Shown one piece after another: positions 8,981 through 16,001 of a DNA stretch of 64,000 nt. The translations under genes were made by a program, and so were the position numbers. The notes under the pieces are model-generated. The model was given only the letters and a program-made list of their open reading frames with translations, had not been told where the DNA came from and did no database searches. The DNA is taken from assembly GCA_028690035.1 (NCBI GenBank), contig JAQVCA010000001.1, forward strand, positions 405,940 to 469,939, in the 5' to 3' direction. This DNA comes from Comamonas sp. GTDB lineage: Bacteria; Pseudomonadota; Gammaproteobacteria; Burkholderiales; Burkholderiaceae_C. Positions within the stretch are counted from its first letter, which is position 1; each line of letters opens with the position of its first letter.

Positions 8981-9056
8981 CGCTTATGTAAGCTTCTTAG
9001 GCTCTACTCTAAGTCTTATAGAAGAGTTACTCAAGCTCTTATGTCTTATATAAGAC
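8981..9056. promoter_or_regulatory. Phased array of CTTATA/TATAAG palindromes upstream of aceA
   Basis: A perfect 14-bp palindrome, GTCTTATATAAGAC, lies at 9043-9056. A 12/14 match, GTCTTATAGAAGAG, is at 9013-9026, and a shorter palindrome, CTTATGTAAG, at 8983-8992. Aligned starts are 8981, 9013 and 9043, so the spacings of 32 and 30 bp place all three on about the same helical face, 34-110 bp before the aceA start. This looks like an operator cluster for a dimeric regulator of the glyoxylate shunt; the regulator is not identified and is not in the window. Confidence 0.65.
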
Positions 9057-9121
9057 AATATTTTTACATTTAAAAATCAATGACTTAAGATCACTAAGTG
9101 GGAATTTCACGCTACCACCCC

Positions 9122-9150
9122 CCCAGAATGCTGCTATGCAACATTCTGGG
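9122..9150. terminator. Stem-loop between aceA promoter and the RraA-like gene
   Basis: CCCAGAATG and CATTCTGGG form a perfect 9-bp stem with an 11-base loop, about 50 bp after the end of the RraA-like gene. There is no T-run on that strand, so it is at best a Rho-assisted or processing terminator. The rest of the 8948-9197 intergenic stretch is AT-rich and includes the aceA control region. Confidence 0.45.
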
Positions 9151-9197
9151 ATTTCGCTAGATGATTTTATATTTTCATAATATGAAATAAACAAGCA

Positions 9198-9707
9198 TTA
9201 TGAGTGCATAGGCAATGTACTGATAACCACGCCATCGGCATCGGCATACAGCCAGTCGCCGGGGCGTACACGCACACCTGCAATATCCACATCCACCTCG
9301 ATTTGCCCCTGACCGCGTTTCTCGGTAGGCAAAGGCATCAAACCCAGTGCGCGGATACCTATGGGCTCGGCGTTGAGCTCGGCCACATCGCGCACACAAC
9401 CCCAGACCACCAACCCGGCCCAACCATTGCGCGCAGCAGCCGCTGCCAGATTCCCTCCGACCAGCGCTTTGCGCAAAGATCCCCCCCCATCCACCACAAG
9501 TACCCGACCTTGCCCCGGACTGTCCACAGCCTGCTTAACCAATGTGTTGTCTTCAAAGCATTTAACGGTACTCACTGGCCCCGCAAATTTCTGCTTTTGC
9601 CCATAGTGCTGGAAAACTGGGGGAAACACACGAAAGCCATCAGAGGTGTCACTCTTATGGGCATCGCACAAATCGCAGGTTGCAAACGCTGGTTGGGCGA
9701 TCGTCAT
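9198..9707 (-). CDS. RraA family protein (RNase E regulator or oxaloacetate/HMG aldolase type)
   Basis: 169-residue protein starting MTIAQPAFATCDLCDAHKSD. It shows the RraA/MenG fold: GPVSTVKCFEDNTLVKQAVD, the glycine-rich VLVVDGGGSLRKALVGGNLA loop and GWAGLVVWGCVRDVAEL, where the G-x20-R-D pair binds metal in the aldolase branch. Members either inhibit RNase E or act as 4-hydroxy-4-methyl-2-oxoglutarate aldolase / oxaloacetate decarboxylase. The retained R and D favour catalytic ability, but sequence alone does not settle which. It is transcribed alone, divergent from the SWIB gene. Confidence 0.85.
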   Translation of the reverse strand: MTIAQPAFATCDLCDAHKSDTSDGFRVFPPVFQHYGQKQKFAGPVSTVKCFEDNTLVKQAVDSPGQGRVLVVDGGGSLRKALVGGNLAAAAARNGWAGLVVWGCVRDVAELNAEPIGIRALGLMPLPTEKRGQGQIEVDVDIAGVRVRPGDWLYADADGVVISTLPMHS

Positions 9708-9934
9708 TTACTTACTCCTTTTGCATCAGAAAAAGGCCACAATTGGACACCGCTCCGAGCCATCCTGCCAAGCCTCTGACCAACAAAACTGTTGCAATCT
9801 GACTGCAGGGCACAGTTCCAGACAAAAAACCTCGGTGCAAGCTTGTAAAGGGTTTTTTTCGCATTAGCATCAGCACCACCCTGGGGAGCCCACTGGGCTG
9901 TCCCCTACACCCGAGCACCCACAAGGAAATACAC

Positions 9935-10240
9935 ATGGCAACTGCAAAAAAGGCCACCACCGCAGCCGCTGCGGCAGCACCTGAAAAAAAACGTGCACCC
10001 AACCCCGCTTTCATGAAGCCCTTGACCCCTAGCGCAGCCTTGGCGGCCGTAGTGGGAAAAGACCCCTTACCACGCACAGAAATCATCAGTAAGCTGTGGG
10101 TGTACATCAAAGCCAACAACCTGCAAGACCCTGCCAACAAGCGCAACATCAACGCCGATGCCAAGCTCGAAAAAATCTTTGGTAAACCCCAAGTCTCGAT
10201 GTTTGAGATGGCGGGCCTCATCGGCAAGCACGTCAAATAA
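9935..10240 (+). CDS. Stand-alone SWIB/MDM2-domain protein
   Basis: 101 residues. A basic Ala/Lys N-terminus (MATAKKATTAAAAAAPEKKR) precedes a single SWIB domain (about 25-101) with FMKPLTPSAALAAVVGKDPL, KLWVYIKANNLQDPANKRNI and a C-terminal MFEMAGLIGKHVK. SWIB domains are best known in eukaryotic chromatin remodellers; short bacterial versions occur in chlamydiae and betaproteobacteria with unknown or nucleoid-related roles. AAGGAAA precedes the ATG. The 227-bp stretch 9708-9934 before it holds a plausible promoter but no other gene that I can support. Confidence 0.88.
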   Translation: MATAKKATTAAAAAAPEKKRAPNPAFMKPLTPSAALAAVVGKDPLPRTEIISKLWVYIKANNLQDPANKRNINADAKLEKIFGKPQVSMFEMAGLIGKHVK

Positions 10241-10263
10241 AATAGCGCACTGCGCACACCAAG

Positions 10264-10285
10264 AACCGGCTCAGGCCGGTTTTTT
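10264..10285 (+). terminator. Intrinsic terminator after the SWIB gene
   Basis: ACCGGC and GCCGGT stem with a 4-base loop, followed by a run of T, starting about 25 bp after the stop codon. Confidence 0.85.
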
Positions 10286-10311
10286 CATGGCTGCCTCTAT
10301 CAGGCTATACA

Positions 10312-10335
10312 AATAAGATAGATTCTCATTTATAC
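10312..10335. promoter_or_regulatory. Fur-box-like sequence upstream of bfd
   Basis: The AT-rich stretch AATAAGATAGATTCTCATT, continuing TATAC, resembles the Fur 19-mer (GATAATGATAATCATTATC) at about two thirds of positions. It lies 30-55 bp before the ATG of the bacterioferritin-associated ferredoxin, a gene commonly repressed by Fur. The tonB-exbBD genes that follow are also iron-uptake genes, so one iron-responsive unit is likely. Confidence 0.6.
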
Positions 10336-10367
10336 TCATGCCGTTCCTACTTTGAGAGTCAAGCGCC

Positions 10368-10583
10368 ATGATTGTCTGTGTCTGCCATCGCATCTCTGAC
10401 CGTGAAATTGCCCGCCATGCCCACGCGGGCATGAGTTTTGACGACATCCAGTTTGAGTTGGGCGTAGCCACCCAATGCGGCTGTTGCGAGGCTGTGGCAC
10501 GCGATGTAGTGGCGCAGTGCTGTCGCAGTCAGCCAGTGGCAGCCCTGCATCCTGAATCTGCCAATCCTGCCAGCAGGACATAA
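10368..10583 (+). CDS. bfd: Bacterioferritin-associated ferredoxin
   Basis: 71-residue (2Fe-2S) protein starting MIVCVCHRISDREIARHAHA. Four cysteines are in the family spacing: CVC at residues 4 and 6, and CGCC near 42-45, in TQCGCCEAVARD. It donates electrons to bacterioferritin to release stored iron. A Fur-like box precedes it and tonB follows 66 bp downstream. Confidence 0.92.
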   Translation: MIVCVCHRISDREIARHAHAGMSFDDIQFELGVATQCGCCEAVARDVVAQCCRSQPVAALHPESANPASRT

Positions 10584-10649
10584 CCCCCCACAGGCCCTGG
10601 CACAGGCCATCGACTTCCCCCTAGCTTTTGCGCTAGTGCCTTAATTTTT

Positions 10650-11420
10650 ATGCTGCTTTTCCACCCACTTGCTGTCGATCGTGTTGGTCACAAGGTTGCC
10701 ATTTACCTTGCGGTACTGCTGGCTCACTTGACTGCGCTGTGGGCCTTACAACAACTGCCCAACCCCAGCACACCACCGAAAATCGTGCCAGTTACCGTAT
10801 TGGCGTCCCTGATCACGCCAGAGCCGGAACCCATCGTTGCCGCCCCACCAGTGGCACCGGCCACGCCAAAACCGGCACCACAGTCCAAGCCACAGCCAGC
10901 GCCAAAGCCCCTGCCCAACCCCACCCCCAAGCCGCTACCTAAGCCTAAGCCTAAGCCTGAGCTACAGCCTTTACCCAAGGCCGTGGCCGATCCGTCCCCC
11001 GTGTCCAGCAGCGCACCCACAGGCACCCTCGATCCAGCACCACCGACTTCTATCCCGACAGATTCAGCCTCTGCACCCAGCGCACCAAGCAGCACTTCTG
11101 CCCGCACATCAGCTACCACCACAGACAGCGGCCCCACAGTGGTCATGCCCTCCAGCAATGCGGGCTACCTGAACAACCCACGCCCGGCCTACCCCTCCAT
11201 CAGCCGTCGCATGGGCGAGGAAGGCAAAGTCATGCTGCGCGTGTACGTCAATACCCAAGGCCTACCCGAGCAGATCGAACTGCAGCAATCCAGCGGCTTT
11301 GAGCGACTGGACAAGGCAGCCATGGACGCAGTGCGCCGCTGGAAGTTCGTCCCGGGCACACGCAATGGTGTGCCAGAGGCTATGTGGAACATCGTGCCCA
11401 TCAATTTCGTACTTGAATAA
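10650..11420 (+). CDS. tonB: TonB energy transducer
   Basis: 256 residues. One N-terminal membrane anchor (about 14-34, HKVAIYLAVLLAHLTALWAL) precedes a long periplasmic Pro/Lys/Ala spacer with PKPKPKP-type repeats (about 60-120) and a C-terminal TonB domain (about 170-256) containing RPAYPSISRRMGEEGKVMLR and a WKFVPGTRNGVPEAMWNIVP end. It carries proton-motive energy from ExbBD to outer-membrane siderophore receptors. The start is the first ATG, with no strong ribosome-binding site. It forms an operon with exbB and exbD. Confidence 0.95.
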   Translation: MLLFHPLAVDRVGHKVAIYLAVLLAHLTALWALQQLPNPSTPPKIVPVTVLASLITPEPEPIVAAPPVAPATPKPAPQSKPQPAPKPLPNPTPKPLPKPKPKPELQPLPKAVADPSPVSSSAPTGTLDPAPPTSIPTDSASAPSAPSSTSARTSATTTDSGPTVVMPSSNAGYLNNPRPAYPSISRRMGEEGKVMLRVYVNTQGLPEQIELQQSSGFERLDKAAMDAVRRWKFVPGTRNGVPEAMWNIVPINFVLE

Positions 11421-11438
11421 AAACCCTCTGGAGTTTTC

Positions 11439-12170
11439 ATGGAATCTCAATTTGGCATCGCCCATGTCTGGGCACAAGGCGACTTCGTTACCCGCAGCGT
11501 TGCCATCCTGCTGCTGCTCATGTCGGTGGCCTCCTGGGCCGTCATCGTCATCAAAACCCTGGCGCTCATTCGCCTGACCCAGCAAACCCGCCGCGCCCAG
11601 GATTTCTGGCACAGCGAAGACTTTGCCGTGGCCCTGAATAAACTGGGCCCGGAGCCAGACAATCCATTTCGCACCATCGCCTTGGAAGGTCGCGAAGCCG
11701 TAGCCCACCACCGCAAGAGCTCCGACCATCTGCACGATGCGCTGGACATCAGCGACTGGGTAACGCGCACCCTGCGCTATTGCGTGGAGGGCTGCACCCA
11801 ACGCCTGCAATCGGGGCTGGCGATTTTGGCCTCGGTGGGTTCCACCGCACCCTTCATTGGTCTGTTTGGCACCGTCTGGGGCATTTACCACGCGCTGGTG
11901 GCCATCGGCATGTCGGGGCAATCGTCCATCGACAAGGTGGCGGGCCCGATTGGCGAAGCGCTGATCATGACCGCTTTCGGCTTGGCCGTGGCCATCCCCG
12001 CCGTGCTGGGCTACAACGCTTTGGTGCGCGGCAACAAAAAAATCATTAACGCCTTGAACAGCTTTGCGCACGATCTGCACGCTTACTTCATCACCGGTGC
12101 CCGCGTCAGTGCCGAAAAAGCGCAGGAGAGTCCCTCCAACAAGGTTCTGCCCCTGAAAAAAGGAGCCTAA
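11439..12170 (+). CDS. exbB: ExbB/TolQ-type proton channel subunit
   Basis: 243 residues with three membrane segments: about 18-38 (ILLLMSVASWAVIVIKTLAL), about 128-150 (LASVGSTAPFIGLFGTVWGI, the conserved MotA/TolQ/ExbB signature) and about 175-200. It couples proton flow to TonB with ExbD. It begins 18 bp after tonB, behind a CTGGAG ribosome-binding site. Confidence 0.96.
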   Translation: MESQFGIAHVWAQGDFVTRSVAILLLLMSVASWAVIVIKTLALIRLTQQTRRAQDFWHSEDFAVALNKLGPEPDNPFRTIALEGREAVAHHRKSSDHLHDALDISDWVTRTLRYCVEGCTQRLQSGLAILASVGSTAPFIGLFGTVWGIYHALVAIGMSGQSSIDKVAGPIGEALIMTAFGLAVAIPAVLGYNALVRGNKKIINALNSFAHDLHAYFITGARVSAEKAQESPSNKVLPLKKGA

Positions 12171-12173
12171 GTC

Positions 12174-12587
12174 ATGTCCTTTGGGAGCCAAGACGACAGC
12201 GACGAGGTGATGAACGAGATCAACATGACGCCCCTGGTGGACGTTATGCTGGTGCTGCTGATCATCTTCATCATCACCGTGCCCGTCATGAAAGACTCGG
12301 TCAATGTCGATCTGCCACGCGCCAGCAACGAGCCCGAGCTGATCCTGCCCGAAACCGTCAACCTGAGCATCACCGCCGATGGCCAGTACCACTGGAACCA
12401 AGAAGCCATCTCCGACGAGGAACTGAAAAACCGCCTGCGCACTGCAGGCAGCAAAGCCAAGCCACCCGACCTGCACATCCGGGGCCACAAAGATGTGCGC
12501 TATGAGCGTGTGGCCCAGGCCATGGCTGCAGCACAAACGGCTGGAGTGCGCAAAATCGGCTTTATCACCGACCCGGCACAGCCGTAA
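12174..12587 (+). CDS. exbD: ExbD/TolR-type proton channel subunit
   Basis: 137 residues, with one membrane segment (about 18-38, PLVDVMLVLLIIFIITVPVM) containing the essential Asp in LVDVML, and a periplasmic domain with DLPRASNEPELILPETVNLS. It begins 3 bp after the exbB stop. Confidence 0.96.
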   Translation: MSFGSQDDSDEVMNEINMTPLVDVMLVLLIIFIITVPVMKDSVNVDLPRASNEPELILPETVNLSITADGQYHWNQEAISDEELKNRLRTAGSKAKPPDLHIRGHKDVRYERVAQAMAAAQTAGVRKIGFITDPAQP

Positions 12588-12617
12588 AGCGCACCACACA
12601 CATCACACACGGGGCAT

Positions 12618-12655
12618 AAAAAAAGCCCGCTGCTTTTCAGGCAGCGGGCTTTTTT
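12618..12655. terminator. Bidirectional terminator between exbD and typA
   Basis: AGCCCGCTGC and GCAGCGGGCT form a 10-bp stem with a short loop, flanked by A-run and T-run, so it can end transcription from both converging genes. Confidence 0.9.
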
Positions 12656-12694
12656 GCATGGCGGGGCACAGTGGCCACCACCACGGCATCGGAG

Positions 12695-14521
12695 TTACGC
12701 CTCGCGCGAAGCACGCTTGCGCTCGTGCTCTTTCAGGTGGCGCTTGCGCACGCGCAAGCTGGTCGGGGTGATTTCCAGCAACTCATCGTCGTCGATGAAC
12801 TCCACGCCGTATTCCAGCGTCAGCTCAATCGGGGGCGTGATCTTGACGGCATCTTCCTTACCGCTGACGCGGAAGTTGGTCAGCTGCTTGGTGCGGGTGG
12901 CATTCACCACCAGATCGTTGTCGCGGCTGTGGATACCGATCACCATGCCTTCGTACACGGGATCGCCCGCTTTCACAAACATGCGGCCACGGTCGTCCAG
13001 CTTGCCCAGGGCATAGGTGAAAATTTCACCGTCGTCCATCGAAATCAGCACACCATTCTTGCGGCCACCGATCTCGCCCTTGTAAGGCTCGTAGCTATCA
13101 AAAATGTTGCTGATCATGCCGGTACCACGGGTCAAATTCAAGAACTCGTTGGTAAAGCCAATCAGACCACGCGCCGGAATGCGGTACTCCAGACGCACAC
13201 GGCCACGGCCATCGGGCTCCATATTCACCAGCTCGCCCTTGCGCTCGCCCAGGGCCTGCATCACGCCGCCCTGGTGGCCTTCTTCGATATCGGCTGTCAC
13301 CATCTCAATGGGTTCGCAGCGCTCGCCATCGATCTCGCGGAACACCACGCGCGGCTTGGACACGGCCAGCTCATAGCCTTCGCGGCGCATTTCTTCCAGC
13401 AAGATGGTCAGGTGCAATTCGCCACGACCGGACACTTCAAAAATGCCGTCCTCGTCGGTTTCCTTGACGCGCAGGGCCACGTTGGAGCGCAGCTCTTTTT
13501 GCAGACGATCCCAAATTTGGCGGCTGGTCACAAACTTGCCTTCACGACCGGCCAGGGGCGAGGTGTTCACGCAGAAGTTCATGGTCAACGTCGGCTCGTC
13601 GATTTTCAGCATCGGCAGCGGCTGGGGATTGGCCGGATCGGTGATGGTCTCGCCAATGCCGATGTTTTCAATGCCGCTGATGAGCACGATTTCTGAGGGG
13701 CCTGCCTCGGTCACTTGCACGCGATCCAGACCCTGGAACTTGTGGATCTGGTTGATGCGGCCCTTGTAGCTCTTGCCATCGGGCCCGGCCATAACCAGCA
13801 CATCCTGACCCGCCTTGAGCGTGCCCTGGTTGATGCGGCCCACGCCGATACGGCCCACAAACGTGGAGTAATCCAGCGCCGAAATCTGCATCTGCAAGGG
13901 CGCCGTCGCATCCGCCTTCACCGCGGGCACATGCTCCAAGATGGTGTCGAACAGCGCCGACATATCCGGCCCCCACTGCTCACCGGGCGCGCCTTCGGTC
14001 TTGGACGACCAGCCATTGATGCCCGAGGCGTACACCACCGGGAAATCCAGCTGCTCGTCGGTGGCGCCCAGCTTGTCGAACAGGTCGAAAGCGGCGTTGA
14101 TCACCTTGTCGGGGTTGGCGCCGGGCTTGTCCACCTTGTTCACCACCACGATGGGTTTCAGACCCAGAGCCAGGGCCTTCTTGGTCACGAAACGCGTCTG
14201 GGGCATGGGGCCTTCTTGCGAGTCGATCAGCAGCACCACGCCATCGACCATGGACAGCGCGCGCTCCACCTCACCACCAAAGTCCGCGTGGCCGGGGGTG
14301 TCCAGAATGTTGATGTGGGTGTCTTTCCAAGACACGGCGCAGTTTTTGGCCAAGATGGTGATGCCGCGCTCACGCTCAATGGCGTGGTTGTCCATGACGG
14401 TGTCCACGACTTTCTCGTGGGCCGCGAAAGTGCCCGAGGAGCGCAGCAGCTGGTCCACCATGGTGGTTTTGCCATGGTCCACGTGGGCAATGATGGCGAT
14501 GTTACGGATTTGTATGCTCAT
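12695..14521 (-). CDS. typA: Ribosome-associated GTPase TypA/BipA
   Basis: 608-residue translational GTPase. It starts MSIQIRNIAIIAHVDHGKTT with the G1 loop at about 13-20, followed by the other G motifs (DTPGHADFGGEV, NKVDKPGA), elongation-factor-like domains II, III and V, and a basic C-terminus KRHLKEHERKRASREA. It affects 50S assembly at low temperature and under stress. The ATG with GGGAAA ahead was preferred to a TTG four codons upstream. It is the last gene of the rimP-to-typA run. Confidence 0.96.
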   Translation of the reverse strand: MSIQIRNIAIIAHVDHGKTTMVDQLLRSSGTFAAHEKVVDTVMDNHAIERERGITILAKNCAVSWKDTHINILDTPGHADFGGEVERALSMVDGVVLLIDSQEGPMPQTRFVTKKALALGLKPIVVVNKVDKPGANPDKVINAAFDLFDKLGATDEQLDFPVVYASGINGWSSKTEGAPGEQWGPDMSALFDTILEHVPAVKADATAPLQMQISALDYSTFVGRIGVGRINQGTLKAGQDVLVMAGPDGKSYKGRINQIHKFQGLDRVQVTEAGPSEIVLISGIENIGIGETITDPANPQPLPMLKIDEPTLTMNFCVNTSPLAGREGKFVTSRQIWDRLQKELRSNVALRVKETDEDGIFEVSGRGELHLTILLEEMRREGYELAVSKPRVVFREIDGERCEPIEMVTADIEEGHQGGVMQALGERKGELVNMEPDGRGRVRLEYRIPARGLIGFTNEFLNLTRGTGMISNIFDSYEPYKGEIGGRKNGVLISMDDGEIFTYALGKLDDRGRMFVKAGDPVYEGMVIGIHSRDNDLVVNATRTKQLTNFRVSGKEDAVKITPPIELTLEYGVEFIDDDELLEITPTSLRVRKRHLKEHERKRASREA

Positions 14522-14541
14522 AAGATTTCCCAATGCCGCGT

Positions 14542-15510
14542 TTATGAGGGGCGCGACTTCCCTTCTAAAATTTGTTGAATTTCCAGGGGACTGAGCAGCC
14601 GATCCGGTATCAGCTCCCCGGCATGGATATGGCCCACGCCCAACAGCGCATGGGGCGTCTGGCCATAGACGGCCACAGCGGGCGCATCGGGCCAGGTGCC
14701 GCGACGGCGCAAGCCGGTCAGAAAACGCGCCGCATCTTCAGGGCCCAGGGTGACAGGGGTGTGTCCTTGCAGCAGATGGTCGGCAGGCAGCACCTGCGCC
14801 AGGCGCTGCTCTTCGGGCAAGGCCTCCAGCTGCGCCAGGGTGATGCACCCCTGCAGCCCCATGCCGCCCGTGGCCGTGCGGCGCAGGCTGCGCAGGTGGG
14901 CGCCGCAACCCAGCGCCGCGCCGATGTCTTCGGCCAGGGTGCGAATGTAGGTACCCTTGCTGCAGGTCACTTCTATTTCGATAGCTGGTAGCGCTTCACT
15001 GTCTTGCGTTAGCGAGAGCTTTAGTGCGTAAATGACCACGTCGCGTGCGGGACGTGCTACGGTTTCTCCAGCACGAGCGTACTCGTAGAGCGCCTTGCCG
15101 TCTTTTTTCAAGGCACTGTGCATGGGCGGCACCTGCTGGATGGCGCCGGTAAATTGCGCGGCCACAGCCGCTAGGCGCTCAGGCGTCAGTTGTGCGTCAT
15201 CGACGGGGCGCTCTTGCACGACATCCCCTTCGGCATCGGCGGTGGTCGTCGTCTGGCCCAGACGGGCCACGGCGAGGTAGGTTTTGGACGCTTCCAGCTG
15301 CAAGGCACTGAACTTGGTCGCCGCGCCAAAGCACAGCGGCAGCACGCCAGTGGCCAGCGGATCGAGCGTGCCGGTGTGCCCGGCTTTTTCGGCGCGCAGC
15401 AGCCACTTGGCTTTTTGCAAAGCGTCGTTGCTGGACAGGCCCAGCGGTTTATCGAGCAGCAACACCCCATGCACAGGGCGCCGCTGCACCCGTGTGCGAG
15501 GGGCGTTCAT
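14542..15510 (-). CDS. truB: tRNA pseudouridine(55) synthase
   Basis: 322 residues. The catalytic motif is GHTGTLDPLATGVLPLCFGA with the nucleophilic Asp at about residue 47, and CSKGTYIRTLAEDIGAALGC follows. It isomerises U55 in the T-loop of tRNAs. The segment LKLSLTQDSEALPAIEIEV (about 170-190) is encoded by a copy of the dispersed repeat, in a loop that varies in the family. It sits 5 bp after rbfA. Confidence 0.96.
   Translation of the reverse strand: MNAPRTRVQRRPVHGVLLLDKPLGLSSNDALQKAKWLLRAEKAGHTGTLDPLATGVLPLCFGAATKFSALQLEASKTYLAVARLGQTTTTADAEGDVVQERPVDDAQLTPERLAAVAAQFTGAIQQVPPMHSALKKDGKALYEYARAGETVARPARDVVIYALKLSLTQDSEALPAIEIEVTCSKGTYIRTLAEDIGAALGCGAHLRSLRRTATGGMGLQGCITLAQLEALPEEQRLAQVLPADHLLQGHTPVTLGPEDAARFLTGLRRRGTWPDAPAVAVYGQTPHALLGVGHIHAGELIPDRLLSPLEIQQILEGKSRPS
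14981..15022. repeat. Dispersed inverted-arm repeat, copy C, inside truB
   Basis: The left arm ATAGCTGGTAGCGCTT (14981-14996) and a degenerate right arm GCGTTAGCGAGAGCTT (15007-15022) keep the truB frame open. This is a compact form lacking the long core of copies A, B and D. Confidence 0.55.
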
Positions 15511-15515
15511 CGGGC

Positions 15516-15893
15516 TTATTCCTGTTCAGGGCCACGCGACGCCACGGCTTTGGCGATCAAAGCGTTCATGTCGGCGGCGCGTTCCTGGGTGCGGTCGTAC
15601 ACAAAGTGCAGCGTGGGCACGGTGTGGATGTGCAGGCGCTTGAACAGGGCGTTGCGCAGAAAGCCTGCGCCCTGGTTGAGCGCGTCCTGCGTGGCCACAG
15701 GATCGCCCACCAGCAGGCTGAAATACACCTTGGCGTGGGCGTAGTCGGGGGTGACTTCCACCGACTGCAAGGTCACCATGCCAACGCGCGGGTCTTTCAA
15801 CTCGCGCGCGATCAGCTCCGACAAATCACGGCGGATCTGGTCGGCAACCTGGTAACTGCGATGGGCCACAGCGGGCTTACGGGAACGGGGCAT
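15516..15893 (-). CDS. rbfA: Ribosome-binding factor A
   Basis: 125 residues starting [20 protein letters not shown], a KH-like fold with the family stretch [20 protein letters not shown]. It aids 16S rRNA 5'-end maturation and 30S assembly in the cold. The frame stays open 25 codons upstream, but that part is encoded by a dispersed repeat, so the ATG at MPRSR is the likely start. Confidence 0.95.
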   Translation of the reverse strand: MPRSRKPAVAHRSYQVADQIRRDLSELIARELKDPRVGMVTLQSVEVTPDYAHAKVYFSLLVGDPVATQDALNQGAGFLRNALFKRLHIHTVPTLHFVYDRTQERAADMNALIAKAVASRGPEQE

Positions 15894-15907
15894 CTTGTAA
15901 ATAAAGT

Positions 15908-15984
15908 GAGCTGCAGGCGCTGATCCAGCAAGGGTTTCAGATACTTTTAAACCTTGAAGCCTTGCCAAATCAGCGGGAGCAGCT
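15908..15984. repeat. Dispersed inverted-arm repeat, copy D, infB-rbfA spacer
   Basis: The arms GAGCTGCAGGCGCTGAT (15908-15924) and ATCAGCGGGAGCAGCT (15969-15984) pair over most of their length, around a core with CAGCAAGGGTTTCAGATA that matches the cores of copies A and B. It fills the 108-bp spacer between infB and rbfA. Confidence 0.68.
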
Positions 15985-16001
15985 ATCGTTTTTATCAGGC
16001 T

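Noticed and set aside
9712-10257. A 181-codon minus-strand frame opposite the SWIB gene
   Set aside because: The plus-strand SWIB protein is recognisable and has a ribosome-binding site and terminator.
10724-11158. A Gly-rich minus-strand frame opposite tonB
   Set aside because: Produced by the Pro/Lys codon repeats of the TonB spacer read backwards.
15889-15968. 25-residue N-terminal extension of RbfA
   Set aside because: That part is encoded by a dispersed repeat and does not resemble RbfA; the ATG at MPRSR fits the family.
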